Positions 10,580-19,808 of a stretch of 64,000 nt of DNA are shown here, piece after piece; the stretch's first letter is position 1; each line of letters begins with the position of its first letter. The DNA lies in assembly GCA_019448385.1 (NCBI GenBank), contig JAGTXO010000005.1, positions 992,001 to 1,056,000 on the forward strand. The letters run 5' to 3'. The notes beneath the pieces are model-generated. The model was not told where the DNA came from, made no database searches, and worked only from the letters and a program-made list of their open reading frames with translations. The translations under genes and the position numbers were made by a program. Source of the DNA: Diacronema lutheri (taxonomy: Eukaryota > Haptophyta > Pavlovophyceae > Pavlovales > Pavlovaceae).

Positions 10580-13500
10580 ATGTGGGGCGTGGCGTCAGCC
10601 CTGGCGATCGGGGTGGAGCCGGCGCTGTATGGCGCGCTGCTCGCCGCGTGCGTCGCGTCAGGCCGCCCCTTCTTCTCCGCCGCGACGCCGTGGGTCGAGC
10701 ACGGTGGCGTGACGCGCAAGGCCTTCCATGTGCTGCTCGTCGCGTTTGGCGCCGCGCGCGTCGCGTGGGCGCTCACCGAGCTCGCGGGACTGGCATTCGC
10801 GGGCGATGACTCGGCGTGCCTGCACATCGTCGCGATTCCGGCCACCAGCCTCACGAGCGCGCGCGCTGCGCTCTGCGGCGGCATCGACGCGGTGGCTCTG
10901 TCGCTATTCACGAGCGCGTTCCTCCTCGTCTGCGCGCAGCTTGCCGACCTGATCGTGCGCGGCTGGCGCTCATCGGTGCGATTGTGGGCGGCGTTCCGCA
11001 TCGCAATTGCGCTCTTGTGGACGTACGTCCTCTCCACGCTCGCGCTCAGCGCGTTTGCGCACGCCGACGCGGCGCTGCAGCAGGCGGCGTCCCAGCGCGC
11101 GCGTGGCGCGGGCGCGGGGGCGCTGTCGGTCGAGGTGGGGTACCACGAGTGGTCGTTCTGCGTGTTCGGCGCGTATTCGCTCCTCGTCGCCGGTTGCGCG
11201 ACCGTCGCGGGCGCGCGCCTCGTCCGCGCGCAGCACGGGCACGGCGGAGGCTACCTGTCCGTTGTGCGGCTCGGCGGCGCGTCGTCGGCCGTCGGTTGGT
11301 TCAATGGCGGGGCGCTGGCGCGCGCGCGGGGGCGCAGCGGCGGCTGGCCGTACAGCCAGGCACTCGCGCTCGCCGGCGCGTGCGTGTGCTGCTTTGCGCT
11401 GCGCGCGTGCCTCTTCGCGTATGCGCTGAGCTTGGCGCTCAACGAACGAGCGCGCGCGCGCGCGCAGCCGGGCGCGGGCTCGGCCGCGGCCGCGGCAAGC
11501 GCGAGCGCGCTCGGCCCGGTGACGTGGCGCGTGCTCGCGTACTGGCTGGCCGAGCTGCTGCCGTGCGGCTGTCTCCTCTGCGCCGAGCGCATCCTCGTCT
11601 CGCTCAAGGTCGACTCCATCCGTGCGTGGTCGAACACGCAAATCCGCGTCGCAACCCACCTCTCCACACGCCGCGCGGCGCGCGCGCGCGAGCATGAGTC
11701 GGCAGCGCGTGCGGACGGCGTGTGGCTGCGCGGCGAGGCGGCAGGTGAGCGGCCAGTCGTCGCGCCGCGCTCGCTCTCCGGCAGCCTCGGCAGGGCGATC
11801 TGGGGCGCGGCCGCCGCGGCCGTCGCCGCGACGGTCTCGGCCGGCGAGCGGCGTGGCCGCGCCGAGCCGCGCAGCGCGCGCGCGATGCGATGCGCGTCCG
11901 TGGTCGACAGCGGCGGCTGTTGCGCGACAGCTGGCTCCAACGGCGCCTCGCAACTCGACGCGTGGCCGCGTCGCGCGCCCCACACCGGGCACGCCGGCGA
12001 GCGCGAACGTGGTTACTGCAGTGAGGGTGATACGCCGCGTGCGCTCAGTGGAAGGGTTGTTGGCCCGTGGACGTCGTTTTCGCGCGCGAGCGCGCAGGAG
12101 GACGCGGAGGACGACGGTGCGGCCGACACGCGCTGGCACGGCGCGCGCGCCGCGCTCGATGATCGCGAGCGGGACGGCGGCGAGGCCGCAGGCCCTTCCC
12201 GTTGGCGCGCGCGCGCGTCTGCGGACGGCGGCCTAAACGAACGGCTGCTCGGCGCGCGCGCGCCGCACGGCGCGGCGAGCGGCGGCTTGTCCACGGGCGC
12301 GTGCTTTGCCAGCCGGCCAGCACGCGCCGCGCCGGTGAGCGTGAGGGCGATTTGCAGCCCTCTCGCTGCGGCGGGCACGGTCGCTAGTTCTGCGGCGGCT
12401 GCTGCCGTCGCTGGCTTGCGCTGCGTCGTCGCGCACACGGCGGCGGCGGCCGAGGCGGCGGCGATTGCACCGCCGTCGGGCGCGGGCGATGCGCGCGCCT
12501 CCGCCGTGTACGTGCTCCGTCCGCCGCCGCCACAACCGCCGCGCCTGTCGCATGGGTCGCAGACGCAGAGCGCCGTGCGCACGTGGCCGCCGCCGCGCCA
12601 GCCGCCGCCCGTCCGACGGCGCGAGCTTGGCGGCGATGCTCACGTCGGCGGCGTGCCTGGCGCGAGCGTGGCCGCCGAGCCGGCGTCGCGTCCCACCGAG
12701 CAGCCGCCGCCGCCGCCGCCGCCGGCGTCGGCTCGGCTTCTCGTGCTGCGCGAGGTGCTCGTCGAGGGCCCGCTCTCGTTCGCGCTGCCGGCCGCGTGGC
12801 TCTTCCGGCTGCTGCAGCAGCGGCAGCAGCTCGTCCGCGCGCTCTCGGACGCGCTGCACGCGATGGAGAACGCCCCGCACCAGCCTTGCGCGGCGGCGGG
12901 CGCCGACGAGCCAGACGCGTCGCCGGCCACCACGCGCGGCGGCGCGCGCGCGCCGCGCCCGAGAGAGACGCAGGGCGCGAGCGTGCTGCGCGCACTCTCG
13001 CAGGAGCTACGCGGCGAGCGCCGCCAGTCGGGCCCGTCGTGGGTGCGTGCGCAGCTGATGAAGCATGGCGACCATTGTGATCAGCTGCTGCGTCTTCTTG
13101 ACCTCAGTGAGGACTACGGGGGGCAGGCGGGCGGCCTCTGGTTCAAACCGTCGACGCGCCGTGCGGACAAGGCGCTCAGCTGCATCCCGATCAACTTGCA
13201 CATCCACTATGTGCACGTGCTGCCCGTGCACCTGCCGCCCGCGCCTGCTCTGGCCGAAGGTACGCCCGCGTGCGCTGCCGCCGACGCCGATGCGCCGCTA
13301 CGAGCGCCGGCGGCCGACGCGGCGGCCGACGCGAGCTTGAGCTCGGACGAGGAACGCGCGCTCAGCGTAGCGGGCACCTTCCGCCCGGCCGGCGGCGGCT
13401 ACCCTGGCTCGCTCCACTTGACCGTTACGGCCGGCGCGCCCGCCGCGCATTCGCTCGGCTTTAAACGCGGCGGCGTGCATGACCTTGACCTGCGGCTGCA

Positions 13501-16168
13501 GCGCGTATTGCGCAAGCTCGAGATGTGCCAGCAGCAGCTGCAGCGCCACTGGGCGCGCGCCGCCGCCGCCGACGCGGCCGAGGCCGGCGGCGCACGCGAC
13601 AGCGCGCGCGCGCCCGCCTCCTCGGCGTGCGCGTGGCCTGACCGCATGGCCGACGCGCTCTCGCCCGCCGAGCAGAGCGCGCGCTTGGATCTCACGGCGG
13701 GCGCGGCGGCGGCGGCGGCGGCGATTGCGGCCGCGGTCGCCGTGCCCTTCCGCTGGCCGCTGAGCGCGGACGACGCGCTGCCAGACGCGGAACTTGCTTC
13801 GCCCTCGCTCTCGCCTTCGCGCCATCGCGCTGGGCCGCCGTCCGAGTGCACGGCGGAGAGTGACGGCGATGGAGGCACAGGCGAGGCGCGCGGCAGCGAC
13901 GACGAGGAGCTCGAGGCAACTGGCGGTAGCAGCCAGAACGGCGGCCGCGCCGTCGCCGGCCGCGCCGAGTGCGCGGCGCGCCGCCGCCACACTTTTGGCG
14001 CGACGTCGCCGTGTCTAGCGGCTGCGGTCTCAGCCGACGCGATGCGCACGCCGCCGCGGCGCGCGCGCGCGAGCATGGGCGCGTACGACGAGGGGCGACA
14101 TAGCAACAGCAGCGGCTGCCCGACGCCTGGCGGCAGCCACACGTATGCGCAGCTGCCGCCGCGCTCGCCGCGTTTTGCGGCCGCGACGACGGCGGCCGAG
14201 GCAGTCGCCGCTTTTCAATTGAGCGCCGCGGCTGGAAGCGAGCAGAGTGTGCCGGGCACACCTTCAGCCGACTCGCTCGCGCTGCTCCGGCGCGTGCCCT
14301 CCGCATGCACGCTCTCGTCCGCTGTTGACTGTGCATGCGCGGGCGGCGCGGGCGCAGACTGGAGCCGGGCGCGGCACGCGCGCACGAGCTTGCGCGCCGG
14401 CGACGGCGCAGGCGGCGTCGGCGGCGCAGGCAGCGTCGGCTCGGCGCTCTCTGCCCTGGACGACGATGCGCCGAGCACTTCGAGCAGCGCGCCTGATTTG
14501 CTTGGTGATCTTGGCCTTCGCGCCGCGCACGCCGCGCTGCCGAGCGCGCCCTCGCGCGGCGCGGCCGGCACGCCGCGCGTGTCGCCATGCCGCACGGTCG
14601 GCGCGATCAGCTCGAGCGCGCGCGGCCTGCCTTTGGCGCAGGAGCGCGAGAGCGCGCGCATCGCGGTCGGCCGCTGCGAGTACCTTTCCAAAAAGGCGCA
14701 GCAGCTGCGCTTCGAGCGGATGGAGCGCCTTGATGACTGTCTGGCGCAAGCGATCACGATTGTGGGCACGGCGATCACTGCGCAGCTGCACGCCCTCCTG
14801 CACGCCGCGCCGGACGAGCACGAGCCGAGCGCGCAGCCCGGCGCGGCGGCGGCTGATGCGCCTTCGTCCGAAGGGGCGCGCGCCGCGGGCGGAGGCGGTG
14901 CGCCCTACTCGCCACCGCGCGCCCTCTCCGCCGCGAGCGCGCGCACGCTCCGGCAATGGGCGCGCGTCGGCGCGTTGGTCGGCTGGGAGTCGGTGCTGTC
15001 CACGGCAGGCGCTGAGGCCGGGATGCTCTCCGACATGATTGGCTGCGTGCACGAGCTGCGCCGGCAGAGGCTCGGCTTCTGCTGCGCGCGTGCGGATGCG
15101 CGCTCGCCGCACGCGGTCTGGGCGGACGAGGCGCCGCACGCGGCCTGGGCGGACGAGGCGCCGCACGCGCGCGCGCCAACGGTGCCGCGCGGCTCGGCGG
15201 CGCCCGCCGCCGACTCGTCTGCCGCCGAGCACGATGCCAGCCGGTCGCAGCAGCGCTGGTGGGCGCGCGAGTCGGCGCGCGCGTCCGCCGCGCCGGCCGC
15301 AGCGAGCGGCACAAAGGGCGCGGCGCCGGGCGCGCCTGCGTGCGACGAAGTTGGCGCCCATGTCGGTTTTCGCGCGTGGCGGTGGGCGCGACAGGGCGCA
15401 TGGGGCGATGCGCTCGAGGGCACGCTCGCGCTGCCCGACGTGACCGTGAGCGCGCACGGCCCGCCCGACAGCCGTCTACTGCTCTGCGTGCAGCTGCCGA
15501 GTCACCTCTTCGAGCTGCTGCCCGCAGAGCTGCAGGGCGGCCGCCATATTGATTGCACCCTTGCGCTCTTCTCACAGGGTATCAACGTCGCGCAGAACTT
15601 TGTGAGCGCGGTGGGCTCGCCGCTCGTCAGGCTGCAGGAGCGCGTGAACGCCGAGTCGCTCGTGCTGCTCTCGGCGCACGTGCGCGCCGCGCTCGACGCG
15701 GAGGCGCACGACGTGCATGCCGCCGGCGCGGCGACGCTGAGCAGTGTGGGCATCTTCGAGGCGAGCCGGCACACGAGCAGCCGCGCGGGCCTCGTGCTTG
15801 CAAAGCTGCAGCGCCTCGCGCACCTCGTCGCGGCGTCGCGCAATGAGACACACGTCGACATCTTGCTGCTCGGCGAGGAGCTCGTCCGGCAGCTGCGTGG
15901 CGTGCGCATCACCTCGTGCAAGTCGGCCAAGGACCGGACCGCCATGTCCGTGACTGCCGAGCACGCGTCCATCCTCGCAAGCGCGCACGGCCTGTCGGCG
16001 GCGGACGCGGAGCGGCTCGCCGCGCGCATGCGGCGCGAGGGCGTGCGGCTGCACAACGCGCGCAAGAACACGGGCCGCTCGTTGTACGCCTTCTCGCGGC
16101 TGCAAAGGCAATGGCTGCCGGAGCGCTACGCCCCGCCCGAGGGGACGTACGCGCGCGGCAGGACCTGA
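10580..16168 (+). CDS. Multi-pass membrane protein fused to INPP4-type phosphoinositide 4-phosphatase
   Basis: A 1,862-residue single-exon protein from ATG 10580; the frame continues upstream to a GTG at 10568. The first ~360 residues have about seven hydrophobic spans (for example ALYGALLAACVASG, AFRIAIALLWTYVLSTLAL, WSFCVFGAYSLLVAGCATV, LALAGACVCCFALRACLFAYAL). The middle is long, Ala/Gly/Ser-rich and probably disordered. The C-terminus carries HIDCTLALFSQGINVAQNF and the CX5R signature CKSAKDRT (Cys about residue 1780), both diagnostic of type I/II inositol polyphosphate 4-phosphatases, which remove the 4-phosphate of PI(3,4)P2. The catalytic Cys, Arg and both Lys of the loop are present. 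The N-terminal part resembles a seven-helix receptor or TOM1/THH1-like domain; that identity is uncertain. The fusion suggests membrane-fixed lipid signalling. Confidence 0.85.
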   Translation: MWGVASALAIGVEPALYGALLAACVASGRPFFSAATPWVEHGGVTRKAFHVLLVAFGAARVAWALTELAGLAFAGDDSACLHIVAIPATSLTSARAALCGGIDAVALSLFTSAFLLVCAQLADLIVRGWRSSVRLWAAFRIAIALLWTYVLSTLALSAFAHADAALQQAASQRARGAGAGALSVEVGYHEWSFCVFGAYSLLVAGCATVAGARLVRAQHGHGGGYLSVVRLGGASSAVGWFNGGALARARGRSGGWPYSQALALAGACVCCFALRACLFAYALSLALNERARARAQPGAGSAAAAASASALGPVTWRVLAYWLAELLPCGCLLCAERILVSLKVDSIRAWSNTQIRVATHLSTRRAARAREHESAARADGVWLRGEAAGERPVVAPRSLSGSLGRAIWGAAAAAVAATVSAGERRGRAEPRSARAMRCASVVDSGGCCATAGSNGASQLDAWPRRAPHTGHAGERERGYCSEGDTPRALSGRVVGPWTSFSRASAQEDAEDDGAADTRWHGARAALDDRERDGGEAAGPSRWRARASADGGLNERLLGARAPHGAASGGLSTGACFASRPARAAPVSVRAICSPLAAAGTVASSAAAAAVAGLRCVVAHTAAAAEAAAIAPPSGAGDARASAVYVLRPPPPQPPRLSHGSQTQSAVRTWPPPRQPPPVRRRELGGDAHVGGVPGASVAAEPASRPTEQPPPPPPPASARLLVLREVLVEGPLSFALPAAWLFRLLQQRQQLVRALSDALHAMENAPHQPCAAAGADEPDASPATTRGGARAPRPRETQGASVLRALSQELRGERRQSGPSWVRAQLMKHGDHCDQLLRLLDLSEDYGGQAGGLWFKPSTRRADKALSCIPINLHIHYVHVLPVHLPPAPALAEGTPACAAADADAPLRAPAADAAADASLSSDEERALSVAGTFRPAGGGYPGSLHLTVTAGAPAAHSLGFKRGGVHDLDLRLQRVLRKLEMCQQQLQRHWARAAAADAAEAGGARDSARAPASSACAWPDRMADALSPAEQSARLDLTAGAAAAAAAIAAAVAVPFRWPLSADDALPDAELASPSLSPSRHRAGPPSECTAESDGDGGTGEARGSDDEELEATGGSSQNGGRAVAGRAECAARRRHTFGATSPCLAAAVSADAMRTPPRRARASMGAYDEGRHSNSSGCPTPGGSHTYAQLPPRSPRFAAATTAAEAVAAFQLSAAAGSEQSVPGTPSADSLALLRRVPSACTLSSAVDCACAGGAGADWSRARHARTSLRAGDGAGGVGGAGSVGSALSALDDDAPSTSSSAPDLLGDLGLRAAHAALPSAPSRGAAGTPRVSPCRTVGAISSSARGLPLAQERESARIAVGRCEYLSKKAQQLRFERMERLDDCLAQAITIVGTAITAQLHALLHAAPDEHEPSAQPGAAAADAPSSEGARAAGGGGAPYSPPRALSAASARTLRQWARVGALVGWESVLSTAGAEAGMLSDMIGCVHELRRQRLGFCCARADARSPHAVWADEAPHAAWADEAPHARAPTVPRGSAAPAADSSAAEHDASRSQQRWWARESARASAAPAAASGTKGAAPGAPACDEVGAHVGFRAWRWARQGAWGDALEGTLALPDVTVSAHGPPDSRLLLCVQLPSHLFELLPAELQGGRHIDCTLALFSQGINVAQNFVSAVGSPLVRLQERVNAESLVLLSAHVRAALDAEAHDVHAAGAATLSSVGIFEASRHTSSRAGLVLAKLQRLAHLVAASRNETHVDILLLGEELVRQLRGVRITSCKSAKDRTAMSVTAEHASILASAHGLSAADAERLAARMRREGVRLHNARKNTGRSLYAFSRLQRQWLPERYAPPEGTYARGRT
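15106..15174. repeat. Tandem duplication of a 24-bp coding unit
   Basis: Within the phosphatase-fusion gene, a 24-bp unit occurs twice in a row and encodes WADEAPHA twice. It keeps the frame and lies in the low-complexity linker ahead of the phosphatase domain. Confidence 0.7.
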
Positions 16169-16282
16169 GGCGCCCTTTAGCGTGTGCGTTTCACAGGCGA
16201 ACAGTTTCAGCGGCTGAACGCACCGAGCAGGGAGCGCCGCATGGGCCCTGCTCCCGCCCTCGGATGCCGCGCCGTTTGCGCC

Positions 16283-16739
16283 TCAGTTTGCCTGCAGCTC
16301 GAAGACGACGATGGCGGACTTGCGCAACAGGCCGAGGAGCGTGCGCAGCCTGTGCGGCGTGAAGTGCGCGTACAGACGGTAATGGTCGTCAGCAACGAGC
16401 TCAGCGATCCACTGCAGGGAGCGGCTCGCCGTGGCGCCGTCCGAGTCGAGCCGAGCGGTCTGCAGCAGCGCCGAGTGCGCGAGCTCGACCATCTGCGGCA
16501 CGCAGTGCGCCTTGAGCTGCGTGAGCTGCACACTGCGCTCGCGAGACGCCTGCTCATCGCACCCGCCCGCACCCGCCCGCGCACCGGTGGCAGCGACGCC
16601 GCCATCGTGGTGGTCCTCGAGCCAACCGTGCGGCGTGCGCAGTGCGCCATCGAGGGCACGGACGGCCGCATCGCACAGCTCGTGGAGGGACGCGCGCCAT
16701 TCCTCAGACTGCGCGATGCGTGCGTGGGTGGTTAAGGGG

Positions 16740-16773
<34 letters not shown>

Positions 16774-19766
16774 GTCAATAAGAGCAGCGCGGGGATGGGA
16801 TTGGGGGAAGGGGGGGGGGGGGGGGGGGGGGGGACATGGCAGGAATCGCACCTTGCCAGCGGAGGCCGCGCGCAGAGCCGGATCCTTGTGCGACGACGCA
16901 AAGACCCACCTGCCCAGCGGCGGGAGGCGCGCAGGCGGCGGCGGTGGCATGCACTGTCAGCAAGGTGGCGGGTGGCGCGACGACGGGCGCGGCGGGCGCC
17001 AAGGCGGCGTGCACAGCGTCGCAGGGGGGGGGGGGGGGGAGGCTGCGCCATGCGGACGCGCTGCCGCTGCAGTCGCGCAGTGCGCGGCGAAGGGAGCCGC
17101 CCCGCGCGACCTCTCGCGCACGTGCACGCACCACTCGTGGTACGCAGCGAGCGCATCAGAGTAAGCAGCCCATGAGTAAAACTCACTGACGCAGTTGTTG
17201 ACTCGGCGCTGCGCGTCAGTCGCGGGCGCGGCGCTCCACAGCTCGTTCACGCGCTCGGCGGCGAGGAAGTGGGAGGGCAGAGCGCGCGCGCCGGACAGCA
17301 GCGCGACGGTGCCATCCGCCGTGCCGAACGAGCCCTCATCCGCGCCGCCGTCCGGCTGCGCGCGTGTGAGGAGCTGCTGCAGTTGGCCAGTTGAGACCAA
17401 CTGGGCCGTGAGTGCGTTGCCGTGCACGAGCGCCTGACTCAGCCGCGTGCGCGCGCTCTGTGCGCTCTCACTTGGTAGCGGCAACGTGAGCCAACGCAGC
17501 GCGCGGAAGGCGGCGCGTGCCTCCGTTACGTCGCTCATCCCCGCCAGTGCCGCCTGCGCAGCCGCATGCGGCCACCAGGCGGGCAGCCCCGCGACGGCCG
17601 CGCAGCACGCGGCGCAGAGCGTGGCCTCGCCAAGGACGGGCGAGAGGGTGGCGAGCACGGCGAGTTGCTGCGCGCGCGGGCAGGCGGGGCGGGGCGGGGC
17701 ACAAGAGCAACCCGCGGCGGGTGGGCGGGTGGGCGCTGATTTTGAAATCGCGGGTCGCCGCCAAAGGGGGCAAGGAAACGCTCGCGTGAACGCGGCGGTG
17801 CGCGCGCGCCCACCTGCGCCTCCGACGCGATCGCAGCCCAGCGGCGCAGGAAGGAAGCGACGACGCGCAGCGCCGCGTCACCATCACCGTCACCGTCACC
17901 GTCACCGTCACCGCCCTCCTCCGCCTCGACCGCCGCGAGCTCTGCCGCGTGCTGCGCGACGGGCAGCGCGAGCAGCGGGCCCGTCGGATCGGCGGGCGGA
18001 TCGGACGCGCCGACGCGCAGCCGAGTAGCCGCCGCGCGACACGCCGCATCGGTGACGGGGCAGTCGGAGAGGATGAGCGCAAGTGTGTGTGCGTACGTGC
18101 GGTGGACGCTCACAGCGCTCGGTGGCGCGCGCGGTGGCGCCTCGCCGCTCGCCGCGGCGGCCGCGTCCTGCGCCGCCGCCCGGCGTAAAAAGAGGAGGAG
18201 GTGGCTGCCAAGGCGGCACACGTGCGCGAGCAGCGGCAGCTCGGCGGCGGCCACCTCTGACACGCCGTCACGCGCGCTGAGCGTCGAACCATCGCCAGCG
18301 ACGGCCGTCTCGTCCGCCGCGCCGCCATCGCTGCCGCCCGCGGCGCTGAGCGCCTCGACGCGCGTGCGCAGCGGCGCGAGCAGCGCGTGCAGCGCGTCGC
18401 TCACCTCCGCGCACAGTCCGGCCGCGCTCCCGGACGCGCGGCGCATCCGGTCGAGCACGAGAAGGCGTTGCAGAGCCTCAACAGCGGCGGCCGCGCTGGC
18501 GCCACCAGCGAACAGCGCGCCGCCGGCCACGCCCTCCTCCTCGCCCGCCCAACGTACCACGCGCCCGCCCGGCTCGCGCGCGCCGTCCGCGCGCCGCGGC
18601 CGCGAGGCGACGGCAGCGTCGCGCAGCTCGCCGTCGACGCCGTCGACCGAGCCGCCCAGCGCAGCCGCCACCTGCAGCGCGTCGATGGGCAAAGCGCCGG
18701 CGCCGGCGGCCCGCTCGCTGGTCTCGCCGCCGCGCGCCGCGCGCGCCGCCTCGAGCCGCTCCTCCACGCGCGCGTGCACGAGCGCGTGCAACCGCGCCCA
18801 TGCCACGTCTTGCCAGCAGGAGCCTACCGCCTCCATCGTGCGGCCGTCTCCGCAGAGGTACGCGTAAAGCGCGCGCTCGTGCGGGTCGGAAGCGCTCTCC
18901 GCGAGATGGCGGCACGACTCGAGCCACACACCGCGGTGCGGGTTGCCCGCCCATGCGTCGACCGTGCCCGCCGCGTCCGCGCCCGCGTCCGCGCCCGCGC
19001 CGAGCTGCGCGCACAACGCGCCGCCGATCCGCTCTGCGGGCACAGATCGGCGCTGCCAGAGCTGACCGCCGTCGAGGGTGGCCGCGCGCCACGGCTGGCC
19101 GCACTCGTCGCACAGCCGCTGCGCCTCGTCGAGCCGGCCCGCACGCACGAGCTGCCATGCTGCCGCGAGCAGCCCGGCCTCGTCAGTCGCATCCTCCGGG
19201 TCGAGCGGCAGCCGCTGCCGGTCGGGCGCGTCCGCGTCGACCTCGCTCACGATGCCGTCGGTTTCGATGCGCGCGGCGAGGCGGAAGAGGGTGTTGCGAT
19301 GGAACGCGTCCGTCCGCACGAACTCCACCCGCTCGTATGCCACCGACTCGAGCCACTGCACCGTCGCGCGCGCGATCGCGAGCGCAGAGTCTGCCTCGAA
19401 GAGTGCGTCGACGATCGACTGCTCGTCGGCGCAGCCCCACGAAAGGGAGGTCGCGTCGGTCGGGGCGGCGATGAGCGTGGGCGCGGGCATGCGCGGCCAG
19501 TCCCGGTACAGCCACTCGAGCAGGTACCACATGTTCCGCTCCGCGCGCAGCAGCGCGAGCTCGTCGAGCGCTGCGCGCCGCTCGGCGAGCGTCACGAGCT
19601 CGCCGCGCGGCGGCGCAAGCTCGGCCTCGAGGACCTCGACGGCGCGCTGGCAGAGCGACGTGTACTCGCGGAAGAGGATGATGTGCGTGGGTACATCGGC
19701 CGCGCCCGGCGGCGTCGCTTCGAATCGGCGGAGTGCCTCGGCGAACGGCGTATCGAGCTGCACCAT
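16283..19766 (-). CDS. NUP107: Nuclear pore complex protein Nup107
   Basis: Three exons inferred: 17814-19766, 17122-17667 and 16283-16708, giving 974 residues (human Nup107 is about 925). Exon 1 has the Nup84/Nup107 hallmarks NPHRGVWLESCRHLAE and ERALYAYLCGDGRTMEAVGS. The last exon ends with the typical DDHYRLYAHFT then LRTLLGLLRKSAIVVFEL. Nup107 is a helical scaffold subunit of the Y-complex of the nuclear pore. Intron 1 (17668-17813) has GTGGGC...GCGCAG, phase 0, and joins EAQ to QLAVLATLSP. Intron 2 (16709-17121) has GTGCGC...GCGCAG, phase 0, and holds three C-runs on the transcribed strand; its donor is less sure than its acceptor. Start ATG 19766; an upstream in-frame GTG would run into the opposite gene. 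GTCACC repeats near 17879-17910 encode a Gly-Asp run. Confidence 0.9.
16743..16833. repeat. Two long G homopolymers (C on the transcribed strand) in NUP107 intron 2
   Basis: Runs of 28 G (16743-16770) and 24 G (16810-16833) on the plus strand. They read as C in the NUP107 transcript and lie 34-125 nt upstream of the inferred 3' splice site. A third run of 16 G is at 17024-17039. They may serve as the polypyrimidine tract. Confidence 0.85.
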
Positions 19767-19808
19767 CGCCGCGCACGCAGCAAACTTTTCGCGGAGCGCG
19801 CACACGTG

